Shown here: one piece after another, positions 1-12,878 of the stretch
Layout of the letters: every line of letters starts with the position of its first letter
Numbering within the stretch: the stretch's first letter is position 1
NCBI GenBank assembly: GCA_047495785.1
Contig: JBLDXI010000019.1
Coordinates: 1,860,001 to 1,924,000, forward strand
Length of the DNA stretch: 64,000 nucleotides
Origin: Lepidodermella squamata
Taxonomy: Eukaryota > Gastrotricha
Direction of reading: 5' to 3'
Program-made: the position numbers and the translations under genes
Notes under the pieces: model-generated
Database searches by the model: none
What the model was told of the DNA's origin: nothing
What the model saw: only the letters and a program-made list of their open reading frames with translations

Positions 1-1
1 A

Positions 2-361
2 TGCTTGAGGGCGTCCGAAGCGAAGCCCGACGGTATTTTCAAGGGCGGAAATCGAGTAATGCCTGACGACTACGGCGAAGACGTCGACAATCAATCTCCT
101 CCGTCCTCGTCATCATCGAGTAGCTCACAAGCTCGAGCCAACAGCCAGTCAAATCCGGTTCTTGTCAACGGGCCAAATTCGTCTATATTCGTAATCGGCG
201 GGCCAGCTTCTAGGAAGACAGTAAGTACCGACAAGAGTAAGCAGCAGGCTGTTCTAGCTGGAGGCGCATTTGGCGCAGCTGTAGCAGGCAGCGGCAGCTC
301 GTTCAAAGTCCCAACGCAGCCACGGCGCCACACTACAACCCAAAGCGAAGACGACACTTGA
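2..361 (+). CDS. 3' end of an unidentified gene (5' end outside window)
   Basis: An open frame runs in from the left edge and stops at 359-361, giving about 119 residues. The sequence is low-complexity: an acidic stretch (near DDYGEDVD), a run of eight serines, then a Gly/Ala-rich segment and a basic Arg/His tail rich in Thr. This looks like the disordered C-terminal tail of a larger protein. No domain is visible, so no function is assigned. An AATAAA-like motif near 494-500 could serve as its polyadenylation signal. The frame has no ATG near its left end and should be read as partial. It could also be a chance open frame, although the biased composition argues for real coding sequence. Confidence 0.45.
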   Translation, partial: CLRASEAKPDGIFKGGNRVMPDDYGEDVDNQSPPSSSSSSSSQARANSQSNPVLVNGPNSSIFVIGGPASRKTVSTDKSKQQAVLAGGAFGAAVAGSGSSFKVPTQPRRHTTTQSEDDT

Positions 362-784
362 AGTTCATAATGTAATGAATGTTTTACTTTTCCCGTGAGG
401 ATTCATCACTCTTTGACTTTTCGGGAATGTCCGACGAGCCATTGGAATAGTTATAGTTGCAGTACAGGTACCTATATTGTGCGCGGCGAAGGAAATAAAA
501 ATAATTGAAGCGTCTTAATTATCATTAGTTTTCATTACGCTCGAATATTCTGCTTTCTAACCATGTCTGCGCCACATACATTTCGTGGCTTCAAGGCAAA
601 ATTCGCGGGCTAATCATCGTCTGGTTAGGTAATTTTTTCAGCTCGTCCGCTCGAAGTTTTACAGGCTTTTCAGCACGAACACGCCCCTCACTTGTTATTG
701 CTTATAGATGCGCTTACGGCGTACGTCTGTAATTAAAAATAGGCGATCTAAGACAGATTCGACACTTTTCATTCCAAAGCAGTC
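362..784. other. Intergenic region
   Basis: No coding or RNA gene is seen. The region is AT-rich and must hold the end of the left-edge gene and the promoter of the receptor gene that starts at 785. Confidence 0.5.
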
Positions 785-3337
785 ATGTTTTTTCTGACAT
801 TCTTTGCTCTGCTTACCGCAGCCGCCCTTCCGATCACTTGCGAAATCATTAGAAAACCTTTCACTCTCCGAATTCCTTTCCTCGCTCCGGTTTCTGGCTC
901 CGTAACACCAATGGGAGGTCTATGCACGATTCCTATCGAATTGCTAGCTAAAACAGTAAATTCTAACCCGAATATTCTTCCCAACTACAACATCGTCGTC
1001 GATTTCTACGATGATCAATGCACAAATTACGTCGGTGTCAACCGAGTGATGAAGTTCTACTCAGATTCTCAACCCAACCCTGTGTCATTTGTTGACCAAA
1101 TCTACGGTAACTTCATGGTTCCCTACAACGCTAGTTCAATAGAAGAAATCTCGGCAGAAACCATTCAGCCACCCATTTTTGTCGGTTCGGTGTGTTCTGG
1201 GGTGTGTAAGACTACTGCACTGTTCATGGGAGAGTTGAGCGTTATCAACGTAGCATTCGGCTGCAATGATCCGAGCATAACCCAAAAGCGAGCTCAATAC
1301 CCGAATTTTTACCGGTATCTCCCATCGCTGGAGAAATACGGCGCCGCAAGGGTCCAGTTCGTCAAGTCGATGGGATGGAAGAAAGTAGCTATTATCACCG
1401 ATTCCTTACCTTACTCGCAGTTTGATACCGTCGGAGTTATGAAGTTACTTCAAGCCGCGAAGATCGAGATTGCATCGGAGGAGTTCTACCTAGACGATCC
1501 TACTGAAGCCATCCTACGACTCAAGCAGTCTGGGGCAAGAGTTTTCTTCGCAAACTGCTATATCAGTAGCTGCCCATTCCTAGCCTGTGCCGCTTATAAC
1601 GCGGGTCTTTACGGGCCGAAATACGTCTGGATTTTGAAGTCCGAAGTTAATCTGGCAAACACGGGGTTGAACCGGCCGACAGGGTGCTCAGCTGAGATGC
1701 AATTAACAGTAGCTGAACGGTCCTTTCACATCGGGGCAGATGTAGCTGGCGATGCTTATCTAGACGCTGTAACTGAAGTTGGGCTGTCTCATCGAGACAT
1801 TATCGCTGAGTTGAAGAATCGCATTCCAGCTGTCGAAAATTCGTCCCTATATCCATGGAGGTCAACATGCTTCGAACAGGTCCATGGCGCTGTTAACATG
1901 CTCGATATGGTTGAGAAGAAGCTAAATGCTCAGAATCTAACAATTCGGGACTTTTATATAGGACCCAGCGCCACCAAGTCGAAGCAAGCCGAACTGAGGG
2001 AGATGATAAGAGAGGCGGCAATCACAATTGATGTGAAAAGCATGACAGGGCGTATGGTTTACGAATCGCGGCAAGATCTCGAACCCATTTACCCTCTAAT
2101 GGTCATACTTCAAGTGCAAAACGGGATTAGGAAACTCATCGCTACTTTTGAGAGGTCTTGGAACGAGAAGGATAGGCAAATGCGGCCTGTGAACGGGAAT
2201 TACAATGAGACAATTATGAAGATTCATGGGGAGCTGATTTGGGGGACTAAGGATGGTGTACCCCCGAAAAGTCAACCCTTAGTTCTCCAGACATTTGAAC
2301 ACGTCGAGTTGCCACTAATTGGGGTGATTTGGGCGATATCATCGGCAGTTATCATTGCAACTTTCATTCTCACCTCAATACAGCTATATCATCGTAAATT
2401 TGGTGAGCAACAAGAAAATGAATCCATCTACTCGAATCTTACGTTGATCGGAATTCCTATTCAAGTCGCTGCTGTGTTTTTCTTCCCGCTTGAACACGAC
2501 ATCAATATGATGCGAAATTTCTGCTTAGCAGCGCCAATTCTGTTCATCATAGGGTTCAGCCTAACTGAGGGATGCATCATAAGCAAAGTGTTGATAGTCC
2601 ATCTTCAAGACGCAAGATCAATGTCGAAAGAGAACGCTTTGAAAACGGCAAAAGGCTGCTACGGTATTGTCATTTTGGTCATAGTAACTTTGGTAACTAT
2701 TTGGTACGCTATATCTGCTCCATTTAGCTGGGATAGTTCAATCACTTTATCGAACACAGATACTTTGAATGACGTGATCGAGATACAGCATTGGCTGCAA
2801 TGTTCAATGGGGGAGAATTCAAATTTTGCCACCACAATTGCTGGTTTTCTGATTTCGCTGCTATTCATCGGAGTTTTGGGATGTCTATTGACTAAATATC
2901 AGCGAATTGATGGTCGACTTCTCGCAGGATCGGACTTCCGCCAAATTCGAATTATGACTTTCTTACTGTTCCCGACTCTATTAGGAATTCTGCTGATTTT
3001 GGTCGGCCGATTGCCGGTTAGTCCGAAATTTGGTCTAGCGTCTTGCTTCTCCTTAGCTCGGCTTGTTTCGGTCTTAGTCATGACATCTCTCTCGAAATTC
3101 GACCCTAGCTCCAGGGCGAGTGTAGCTAGCCTTATCAACATCGAAATAGGCTTTTTACGCAGAAATTCACGATTTTCAATGTCGCAATTAGTGATGCGGC
3201 GGGAGTCGATGATGAGTGTTTGTGAAAAACCGAAATTCTACCATCGACAACGCAGCTTCACAGTTTCTCAATCAACTCGTCCTGTTAACGAATCCAACAG
3301 CATGGCTGGGTTGCAAATAATATCTAAAGATAATTAA
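785..3337 (+). CDS. Intronless GABA-B-like class C G-protein-coupled receptor
   Basis: The 850-residue protein starts with a hydrophobic signal peptide (about 1-20). A periplasmic-binding-protein-like ligand domain (ANF receptor fold, about 25-490) follows, including YPNFYRYLPS and MGWKKVAIITD, typical of the hinge region of GABA-B-type receptors. Seven hydrophobic helices occupy about residues 510-785, then comes a Ser/Arg-rich cytoplasmic tail. I see no Cys-rich domain between the ligand domain and the first helix. That absence is characteristic of GABA-B receptors and not of metabotropic glutamate receptors. The role by family is ligand sensing at the plasma membrane through G proteins; the ligand is unknown. 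The whole gene is one exon, although neighbours carry many small introns. A divergent, also intronless paralogue lies at 30305-32713 on the other strand. Confidence 0.85.
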   Translation: MFFLTFFALLTAAALPITCEIIRKPFTLRIPFLAPVSGSVTPMGGLCTIPIELLAKTVNSNPNILPNYNIVVDFYDDQCTNYVGVNRVMKFYSDSQPNPVSFVDQIYGNFMVPYNASSIEEISAETIQPPIFVGSVCSGVCKTTALFMGELSVINVAFGCNDPSITQKRAQYPNFYRYLPSLEKYGAARVQFVKSMGWKKVAIITDSLPYSQFDTVGVMKLLQAAKIEIASEEFYLDDPTEAILRLKQSGARVFFANCYISSCPFLACAAYNAGLYGPKYVWILKSEVNLANTGLNRPTGCSAEMQLTVAERSFHIGADVAGDAYLDAVTEVGLSHRDIIAELKNRIPAVENSSLYPWRSTCFEQVHGAVNMLDMVEKKLNAQNLTIRDFYIGPSATKSKQAELREMIREAAITIDVKSMTGRMVYESRQDLEPIYPLMVILQVQNGIRKLIATFERSWNEKDRQMRPVNGNYNETIMKIHGELIWGTKDGVPPKSQPLVLQTFEHVELPLIGVIWAISSAVIIATFILTSIQLYHRKFGEQQENESIYSNLTLIGIPIQVAAVFFFPLEHDINMMRNFCLAAPILFIIGFSLTEGCIISKVLIVHLQDARSMSKENALKTAKGCYGIVILVIVTLVTIWYAISAPFSWDSSITLSNTDTLNDVIEIQHWLQCSMGENSNFATTIAGFLISLLFIGVLGCLLTKYQRIDGRLLAGSDFRQIRIMTFLLFPTLLGILLILVGRLPVSPKFGLASCFSLARLVSVLVMTSLSKFDPSSRASVASLINIEIGFLRRNSRFSMSQLVMRRESMMSVCEKPKFYHRQRSFTVSQSTRPVNESNSMAGLQIISKDN

Positions 3338-3584
3338 AACACCCAAATTTTATCTGACTGATGAATCATGTCTAGGCTAGTGAGTGATAACGCTTTTATG
3401 AATGGCAGCACGTGCGCACTCACTATAATAAAAAACTCCAGCTTAATCAATAAAAAACGCACACGCACACACACATAAAAACACATGCAGCTTTTTAGCA
3501 TGAGGCTTTCTTGTTTTTGCTCACACTCTATTTTTTGACCCGAAATTACCGACCAATCGCTGTAATGATTTTTGTTGATAGAAA

Positions 3585-4537
3585 ATGCCGCCAGCCTTAC
3601 ATCCACCGCAAAGTTTGACCCCAATCGCCCCTCGCTTACCGGCTTTAGCTTTCGAGGGCGGCGATCAACAGGGCGATGATGACCCGCTTTTCGAGCAAGA
3701 AAATCTTCAGGAAGCATGGCAGGCCGTCGCCGAGGTGCCTAACATCGACCAGCAGCTAGCTCTGCTCATCGCAGCTGTCGACGAATTCGAGCGAAATATC
3801 GAGCAACACGCCGCTGATTTGCAGCAACCTATTGCTGTTCTGCGCGAGCGGGTTGAAGAAATGCGGCAGGAAATCGACGATCTCAGGTGGCAGCTTCAGG
3901 TTATTCGAATGCAACTGCGGACAATTGTTTTCAGCGGCTTCTTTTGCTGCACGGCTATGATAGGCATTTGTTTGTACCGAGTTTTCACTATTGGCCCACC
4001 TCCTCGACCTGAACTATCGATTTTTTACGGTCTATCAAATTTTGCCATGGCTTCAAAATTTACGGTAATTTTTTTTAAAGAACTAATTTTAAATATAATT
4101 TCAAATTGGTAATTTTTTTTAATTTGGGCGAAAATTTAATTAAAAAAATTAAAAATAAATAACTGAGAATTTTACAAAATTTCAAAAAAGTTTGAACCTA
4201 AATAAAATAAAATGTATGCATTTTTCAACAGTTTCTTGTTGCTCCATCAGTCGCGTGTCTGCTTTCAGCCGGTTACTATTATCACTACCCGTGTAAAAGC
4301 TTCAAAGTCGCCACTTCGCATCGCCTCCATCAGAGAAATTACGTCCGCGTGCTGAGGCGCATCAACCTTACCTCGCTAGTCAATGTCCTGTGGAATGTTG
4401 GCATGGTGTTCTATCGGCCGATTCGCTACTCGTGGCTGAGCCTCATTCAAATCGGCTTGAGCACAATAACGCTCAAATATGCGATAAACGCTGCCGCTAT
4501 CAATATTTCTGTTAACGTCGATATTGGCTTGCAATAA
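3585..4537 (+). CDS. Coiled-coil and multi-pass membrane protein, unknown family
   Basis: Two exons, 3585-4064 and 4232-4537, are joined in phase 0 across a 167-bp GT-AG intron, giving 261 residues. The N-terminus is Pro-rich. An acidic stretch and a heptad-rich helix follow at about 75-125 (for example LRERVEEMRQEIDDL), a likely coiled coil. Four hydrophobic segments follow, at about 128-150, 158-180, 205-225 and 230-255. This suggests a membrane protein that oligomerises through its N-terminal helix. I do not recognise the family. The intron was placed because the first open frame runs into AT-rich sequence after GGTAATT, while a good TTTTTCAACAG acceptor opens an in-frame hydrophobic exon. 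The downstream exon alone could be mistaken for a separate small gene. Confidence 0.6.
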
Positions 4538-6568
4538 CAGGAGAAACCCGTGAACTTTTTATTACTAAAATGTAAGAAGAAAATAAAAGCGATAACCTTG
4601 GCAAAATCGTCTGACAGTCAAAAAATCATCGATTGTGGATCATGTTAAAGTTTCAAATTACAGGAACTCGCAATTGCTGTAGCCACTTTGAACCTCGCAG
4701 CTTTGAAGTTATTGCTGGCGAGGGCGACTTGAAATGCCCATTTATAGCGGTTTATTACACTTTGATAGATGATCGATATATACACTTTGACAAAAGATGA
4801 ATCATAATAAGTTTTTTGTCGATTTTGGTATCGTTATAGAGTATGCAAAAAGCGTGATAGTGATTCATGCTGAATCTTGAAAGGTGAATGCTTGATCATT
4901 CCAGTTTCCCTGTTACTAGGCTCTGCTTTTTCCGAGAGTCTATTGTACGACAAAGTTGGAACTGGCTTGGAATTCCCATAGCACCAGCCGCTCAGTTGAA
5001 ATGAACCGCCCCAGAAAAATTCGCAATTGACGTATGATATCGTTGTCTGGTCTCAAATACTCAGCGCGAATAAGTTGAGAATTCTGGACGGAATTCTGGC
5101 GAAAGGTTCTGGCAGTTTGATGAGTCACAATCGATTAAACCAAAATCTGATTATTAAGGTAGCTGGCCTGAAATTCAGCGCTGTTGGCAGGGTTGCTGGA
5201 TTTGATTAAGGCTTGCTGGGTTGCTGGATTAAGGCGGATAGGACAGGCGCCAAGTTCCGTTGGACTGATGAAACCTTTCTCGAGCTCGACAATTTACCCT
5301 GGATAGCCGGTCAGCCGGTAAGTTCTTGAAATCTCGAATTATTCGTATCCAAAATACAGGCTGTGATTGGCGGGCCAAATGCGACTGCGTGGAATTATTT
5401 TCGAAGCATCTTGAACCTATTTCTACGGATTTCGGAACATGTGAGCATAATAATTGGGTTTTTTTTCCATTCGGTTCGAGCTGGCAGACTGAACGATTTG
5501 CAGTGTGACTTCCGTCTAAGCTGTGCCGTGCGTTATCGAAATTCTTATTGATCGGACTATAGACAGAAAGTGAATTATGTTAGTTTTTATGAAGAATTAT
5601 TTTCCCATCAGATAATATTGGCCCGCTTTTGCTTACCATCTACGTGAACGACATCGCCGCGGTTGCACTGAAAAAATGGAAATTCTCGGATTTGTTCTTG
5701 ACCGAAAGCTTCTCTTCAAAGAGCAAATTAATGCGATTAGAAATCGAAACTGGCCTCCAAATACATGGATAGAAATACTCTGAAAATTATGGCGAACGGC
5801 ATTGTATTGAGTTACTTAGGATACGCTGACAATGTCATGGCTCAATCAGCTGACACGAACTTGATGGCTCCCGATGCACCAAAAGCGCAACGTACACCTA
5901 TCAACTTTGGTCTGGCGGTGCGTGAACGGTGAGGCTCCCGAATATCTGTGCGAAATGTTCGTCCGGAAAGAATTTGACCCAGACCAACCAATGACGCGAA
6001 GCGTGTTCAACAACACCCTCGTCGTTCCAAGCCTACGATCTAAGCATGGGCAGAAAACACTGGCATACCGAGGCGCAGTGCTCTTCAACAACCTGTCGTG
6101 GGAAACACAGAACGCTAAAACGGCCAACAGCTGCCGACAACTAACATACAATGAACTGCTTAATGCGCCTATGTGTTTTTCGAACAAAGTTTAACGACCT
6201 CTGAAACGGCTCCGAATGACTATGGCTCTCTGCACGAAAACTAGCGGCTGCACTTTTTTTCTCTCTTGTAGAGCTTCCAAACCTGGATATCACGCTCTTT
6301 AAATAATAAAATAAATAAATATTTATTTCGAATAAATTACGTATCGTCCAATGAGATGTTAGAGTTTATCATCATAATTTGAACTCCAAACTCAACTCAG
6401 TCTATTAAGCAATGCAACCTTCATGCAAAACTATTTAAAACCTGAATAATTGAATACATTGCCTTATATACAGCGAAGTTTCTTCCAGAGAACTCAAATA
6501 CGTCTACTTTGAGTGAAATAAAAGTGATTTCTTGTCTGTAGATCCAGCCAGACTCACTTTTAACCAAG
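4538..6568. other. Intergenic region with transposon debris
   Basis: No intact gene is seen. It contains the reverse transcriptase remnant at 5611-6194. Short open frames around 4940-5550 have no recognisable content. Confidence 0.5.
5611..6194 (+). pseudogene. Decayed non-LTR retrotransposon (reverse transcriptase remnant)
   Basis: Three pieces of a reverse transcriptase appear in order on the plus strand. At 5611-5690 the translation reads IGPLLLTIYVNDI, matching the LGPLLF-YINDL block. Around 5818-5845 a LGYADN segment resembles the catalytic YADD box with its last Asp lost. At 5874-6194 an open frame reads VHLSTLVWRCVNGEAPEYL, then a block ending in LFNNLSW. That is the C-terminal region shared by CR1-like elements (compare LPSYL ... 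LWNSLP). The spacing is far shorter than in an intact enzyme and the pieces lie in different frames, so the copy is deleted and dead. It is unrelated in detail to the intact Jockey-type element at 22-27 kb. Confidence 0.6.
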
Positions 6569-9500
6569 TTAAAATACCAGAATTCGCGAAAATAGCATGC
6601 CAAGTGAACCGTCTTTTTCGACACTGACATATCGACCAGTAAGCGGCGGCGTGCAGTGTCCAATCTGAGATTGACCCTGGACAAGATTAACCGTACGAAG
6701 GCCTTCGCTCCAGATGTCGCATATCGGGTTTAGTGCCAATGAAACGTTCGCGGAATTCCCAACTCGCATTACAAGCCTTGCGTTCCAAGCGGCCGTCGAC
6801 CATGCTGTGTACGGCTGGGTGACTACAACGATTTTGGACACTGACACCGAAACGCCGAGATCGACCTGAAACCAGCCAGAGGTCAACGTCAATGTGCCAC
6901 TTGTTGACCCAAACGTCGTCATAGCCACTAAATTCACAGCAGAATTCATGTTGCTTGACGTGACAACTTTGTATAGCGCGAAATCAGTCGCGTCATCGTT
7001 GTAGACACTAACTTGACAGACGTCAATGTACGTATCCATGTAGGAGCTTACAAGAGTCACGTAACGACCTGAAACCGGTTTGCTGCACGGCATATTGAAT
7101 TTTCGGGCGTATGGCATCAATGGGCTTGTGACTGTGCAAACGGGTTGACCTATGGCTTGGGCAGCACTCGTAGGCTGAGTATCACTGACTCGAAGCAGGA
7201 AATTCTTTGCCGCATATTCGATACCAGAATACGGGCAGCCTCGAACTCCGAAACGGCCAGATGCCGAACCGACGAATTCGTCAACCATGAATCTGATACC
7301 CATGGCTTGCATTGGTGGGTTCAGGTAATTGATCATCGGGGTCGGGTTCATAGCGGATGTTGGTCCGTCAAAAATACGAATCCGAGAGCCGTTGTTGTCC
7401 TGGGTGTAAGCCATCCAAAATGTGTTACTATCAAGGCTGCTTGTTAGGTGGTATTTCGTTATCCAAGCAGTTTTGTTGACGTTGCTCTGAACTAGGACGG
7501 CTGTCACAATTTTGAAATTTGTGAATCTAAGTTGGAAATATGGCTGTGGATCAGTGGCCAAGGCTTGCCACTCATAAATACTGTTCAGGGTGAACCACGC
7601 GCCGTTTCTTGAATCGATATGGGTCGTGTAAGACGCAGCAGCGGTTACATCAAAAAGGTCAGATTTGCACGACATGTCTGAAATTTAAATCTGCTCAGTA
7701 CCAAACGTGGGTGCAAGATTATTTACCTGGACAGCCACGAAACATGACTCTGAACGCAATGGCGCCGAACCATGACGCCGGTTGAACACGAATCATACGA
7801 GCTGAAATTACTGGGCTAAAGAAATTCCATACTACAGTGTCAGCGTCGCTGTTTGCTGTAAATAGCTATTAGAAAAACTAAGTCACTTGAAGACTTCTCA
7901 ACTGTGGAAATGAATGCTCACCTTTACTGCACCGATCTGACGGCCCAAATATGAAAAGGTCATCCCATTTGTTGTTGTATACGCTAGCCTGTAGCTAGAA
8001 ATGTAGTATCCTGTCGAGTAGTCACCCTGTGTAGCCATCGAAGTTATCGTCATCTCCTCTTGGAAGTCGAATTGGATAAATTGACTCGTGTCAGCTGTTG
8101 CGAGCTGCATGCAGCAAGATGTTGAACCTGGCGTGTTAGCATCACCGACCCATCGATTGTTCAAGCGGAATTGGTTGAAAGTGACATTTGCAGCTGACTT
8201 GTACAAGCTTCCAGTGTTCAACCATGTCGCGCGCGGGGTTAAGTCGGTTTCACACCAGTGTCCCTGAACTGAAAAAAACAAGATTTCCATGGACAGAATT
8301 GAAGTAGTATTTTACGCATAGTTGGTCCTGGACATTGGCTCGCGACTTCTTGGGCTAGGTATTGATTAAGATAGCCTTGGAATATCGTCATGCACGCAAC
8401 ATCTCCAGTAAACTGATTGTTTCCCTTATCGCGACCAGACTGGACTCTTATTTGGTTTAGGATCGGCTGTGAATTCGGGAATGGCTTCGAAATTAGTAAA
8501 GCGCCATCTTGGTAACCCTCGAATTTCATGTTGTCTACTGTCATGTCGAATGCCATAATGTGGTGTTGCCACGTGTTCAGAAATGAGCTGACATTGCCCA
8601 CCGTCTGTGAGTATAAAGTATTCGTTCCACCGACATTCATATTTGCCTCGTAGTACATCGAATTTGGGGTAATTGCCTTCATCGTGTACCGAATCGTGGT
8701 GCCGTCATCAATTGAGTAAAAAGGCATTCCTATGGTACTTCCGGTTTGTTTGCTGTATACAAATACTCCGATTGAATACGACTGAACGGTGCCGTTGCCG
8801 AGCCCAAATATCGCATTTGTCTGATTGATGTTTTGATAGTTGTTAGAACCTGTTTTGTAATTAGTTCCCCAAATATCATCAGTAACGGCTGATTTCCATG
8901 GAAACCCATCTCCCAGAAGGGCACCGTTCAAGGGGTACCACGATGTACCATCGACAATTGAACTCATTCCGTAGGATCCGTCCCATGGAGAACTGAACAC
9001 TGCTCTCATGTCAGCAGTCGAAGTCAATGGACATCTCTTCAGCGAATATATTTGCCGTCTTGTGAGCAATGCCTTGTAAGCTTGGAAGCAAGCCACGCTT
9101 ATAGAAGGCGATTGACCTATACGGAAGTAGGTCGTAGATGTTTCAACGCCATTTGTACAGCCGATGCCAGACATTGACCCAACCGTCTCTCCTTCATGAA
9201 AGATTTGGAATACCGGGTTTCGAGAAGGGTTGTAAGCGAGACCAACATATGCCCAAGTATTTGGGGTGAGAAGCTTTGTCGAAGCTACGAACTGATACGC
9301 GGCACCACCATCGCCATTTCTGCATCGAAACCCACCGGCTAAGTAACCGTTGTGAATCGACAAGTAGACAGTTGTGTTGGTTGAGTCGTAAGACCAGCCC
9401 ATAATAGTCCCATTCGAGTCAATTCCTGGCAGTACGTGAATCAAGGCTGTGAACGAGTAATGCAAGTCAAGAGCCTTGGCAGGGGCTGCTGTTATCTGCA

Positions 9501-12155
9501 TTTGCAAGTAGTCGTTCGCAGTAGGAAGGTTCCAGGCCCTGATTTAATTCGGATATGCCACAAATGGTCGAACGAATTGAAACACTTACGTTGAAGGGAA
9601 ACCGTACATCTTTGAGCACTGTGGACTTCCAACACTAGAGAAGCTGGCTCCGAACCCTACAGCGTCCGTCAACGCGCAGGCAAGCGGGAAAACGGCAACA
9701 GGGGGCGGAGCTTAATAAAAGGATCGATTAAGGTCGAATAGGAACACCAAAAAAGGACAAACTTAGCCATGGGCACATGCTAGCCTGATGAATCTCCGAG
9801 TGATCCAATCCTCGCTGGAAGTATTGCATGCACGCAATCTTTCCCGTCCAAGCCCCGGAGACCATAAAATATTGCGAAAGTTTGAAAGCATCAACTGCGC
9901 ATCCGACGTTGAAAATTGCTTGGTCGTTGTTGTCAAAGTAAATTCTCGCTATTCCAGATTTGCAGTCGACTGTTACAGCGAAGAAAAACCATCGATTTAG
10001 CGGGATTATCACGTCATGGTAAGGCCAAGTGTGGCTGGTTGTTGCACTGGTGGTGTAATCAAGCTTCACGGCTCGAGTCGATTGAACAATTTTTATGTTG
10101 AATCGCAACAAGCTATGCGAGAAAGAATGTGCTCATCGCCTTAGAATTGAAGAGAAACCAACCTGTTCTTGATCACATTTTTCATTAAATACAGATCACT
10201 TGACGCCGATGAGTAATACATCATCATTCCAAAGGTCCAGCCATTTTTGGTGTCGATCAGATTTATGTTGTTAGTTCTCACGAGAACAGCTTTATCTGTC
10301 CCAGTCCACTCAAGAGACGCCATCGGCCTGCCATCAAATCCAGTGCCGTAATTCAGCCCGGTAGAAACTATTGCATGGTTTCCATTGTATGAATAATCAT
10401 CCGCTCCATGGACATAGTCAAACAGCCATAAGCCATCCGGGTTCAGCGTAACAATAGGTGGAAAGTTGGGTGTAACGATATCGACCGAAGTAACTTGCAT
10501 TGTCGCGCCGAGATCGATTGTGGCATAAGGCTTGCCTCCCGCACCGGATGGTATGATGCGAGTACAGTTTTGAAAGTGTTGTTTCCTAACAACCCGCTTT
10601 TGAGTTATAACAGAAGGACTGCCCATCGGCGTTATCGCAACGTTGTCAAAAGCCGAAAATGTGACTGCCATATTTTCAGCTAGATCTTTCATATAAGCAG
10701 GAGGATCTGAAAAAATGAACGATGTGAATGGTGCGTAAAATTAAAATCTGACGAAACTAACTTTTGCATCCTAGAAGCTCGAATTTATAACACGCGGATG
10801 TCGAGAATGCCACAGGAATAATGCTGATGTATCGGGCGACCAAGAGGGTTGGAAATTTGATGACAACGATAGTGTTTGAGTCGACATTGCCGCTAAGATA
10901 TTTCGATCCCGAAGCGTCAGTGACGTCGTTCCATTTGTCAGAATCAATCGTTTTGTATTGAATACTGAACGAAGTTGCCCAAGAGTTGAGCGATTTGCAC
11001 CCTTGAACCTCAATCGCGGTTACTACTGTTGGTTTTCGGAGATCAACCATAGTATTCTTAGGATTGTTGGCAGCCGTCTGAAGGCCCCAATTCAAACGAA
11101 CTTGAGAAGTCGCCCCGCCAAGTTGGGTATTTTCAATATCACCATTTTCCATCCCGAGAGGATCAAAGCAATTTGCCTGGCAGCCATCAAATTGGAAATT
11201 GACGCAATTTATGCTTCCAGTAACATTCTTGGCTGTTATTTTGAAATAGCGGAGCAAAACCGGCTGGAAAAAGTCCTGTGTCACTGTTGACCAAGGATAA
11301 TTCGTCAGATACTAAATTCAACATTCTCATTAGGTAAATGAAGTAAGATAGATCTTTACCAACCTTTATGCTTTTCCCACGAGAGGTTGTAACAACTTGA
11401 TAAGTAACATCATCAAGGCTTGTGTCCATTTGAATGACTGGGAAACAATAGGGATCTTTGCATTGGTACCAAAATTTCTTGACCCAAACATATCGCTGCA
11501 GGTCGACTTTGTACCAACTACCAACTGGGACTCCAGACACCATGCAAGATCTGTAATTGTGACCAGCTGTTTTTCGGGCGAACGCAGCAATTTCAAAGGG
11601 TGTGCCGATCGATGTACTGGTGTAACCTTGATTACTGCTGTACGCGAGATCTGACATGTAAGACGTGTCATAATCCAGCGTTTCTGTCGGGCCAGGAATA
11701 ATCCCAGCTTTTTGACTTTCACATGAAACCACTGCTGCATTTTCAAGGTAAGCGTCGTAGTACCAGGCCCGTCGACAGTCGCCTTTAGTTGCTAGGCACT
11801 GCTTACCTTTCCCTAAAAGACTGGATCCATCAACAACGAACGAATTGAAATCTGAGTTCGCTACGATGGTAGCTGTTGATGAGGCATCGGGTGATATCGT
11901 GAATAGGGCGCAGTTCTTTGTGCTGAGCTGAAATTGTGCCGCCTGGCAATTTCGATCGGCAGAACACAGCGAAGCACATACAGAGTCTATGCTCGCCTGC
12001 GCAACGCCGGAGATCAAGAAACTGTTTAGATTAGACAGACCACTGCTTGCTGTTGGGACTATGTTGTAACCAGGGTAACGCTTGTAATAACTCCCGCACT
12101 CAGCAATGATTGAGAATGTGCTGAGGCACAAGACGAAACCAAACATCCCCTCCAT
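6569..12155 (-). CDS. Gene A: secreted PAN / F5-8C / LamG multidomain protein
   Basis: Nine exons on the minus strand: 12155-11364, 11311-10762, 10706-10163, 10112-9763, 9710-9590, 9538-8316, 8268-7922, 7865-7727, 7677-6569. All introns are 47-61 bp and every phase closes, giving 1724 residues. A signal peptide (1-20) is followed by a PAN/Apple domain (about 30-105, CASLCSADRNC) and a discoidin-like domain with WYKVDLQRYVWVKKFWYQC. A second F5/8C domain follows (about 285-445). LamG-like jelly-roll domains span about 480-1190, with NRWFFFAVTVDC and GKIACMQYFQRGLDHSE. Two or more F5/8C or fucolectin-like domains (about 1195-1724) follow, with SGWFQVDLGVSVSVSKIVVV. There is no membrane anchor. 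By family, such domains bind carbohydrate, lipid or matrix; the exact role is not known. It is the most divergent of three paralogues and lacks the last intron of genes B and C. Confidence 0.85.
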
Positions 12156-12878
12156 ATTATTCCTTAGAGAAGAAATTAAAGGCAGGATGCCATATGGGGG
12201 TTTTTTATGCTCTTGGAGATCTTCTATTTAATTATGGATGACTTTATTTTCAGCTCATCGTTATTGATGCATAGATGCGTGATACACACCCTTAGGCGTT
12301 TTTTCTTTTGAAAAGTTCGAAAACGGCCGAAAGAAGGTCTCATCGATCTTCCTGAACACAAAAGATTGGCTTTCAAAACAATGGCGTGACTATTTGTTTA
12401 ATTTAATCACCTGTTTCTCATAAAACTTTAAGGAACATTACAGAATACAAAAATGCCAAAATATTTAACAATAAAAGAATTAATGCACCAAAGCGGGAAG
12501 CGCCAGGCAAATGGAAACAAAGTGGTCAATCGATATTCGCGAACCAATCGACCGGCTGCGACGAACTGCAAGGGGTTCCTCATCGGCTGGCACAGTTTCA
12601 ATTGTCCAGGAAAAACTCAACGCTTCCTCCTTAGAGATCAGATTCCAGAGAAAACTCTCTGCAAAAAGTCGAAATGCATTTTTTCATTAAGGAGGAATTT
12701 CATAGATAAAAATACTGAAGATATGACAGTATAGCAATTATTTCAAAAATTAATTAAAAATAAACATCATCCTCCAAAAAATTACGAGAGAATTATAGCT
12801 TCTTACTTGACTTTTTGACACCTGCTGATAAAATTTGCTGGCAGCAGTTCAAATACCCTAAATAATAGCTCATTTCGG

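Noticed and set aside
3334-3717. 127-codon minus-strand open frame
   Set aside because: It overlaps the 5' end of the coiled-coil gene on the other strand and shows no domain or signal; it looks like an antisense shadow.
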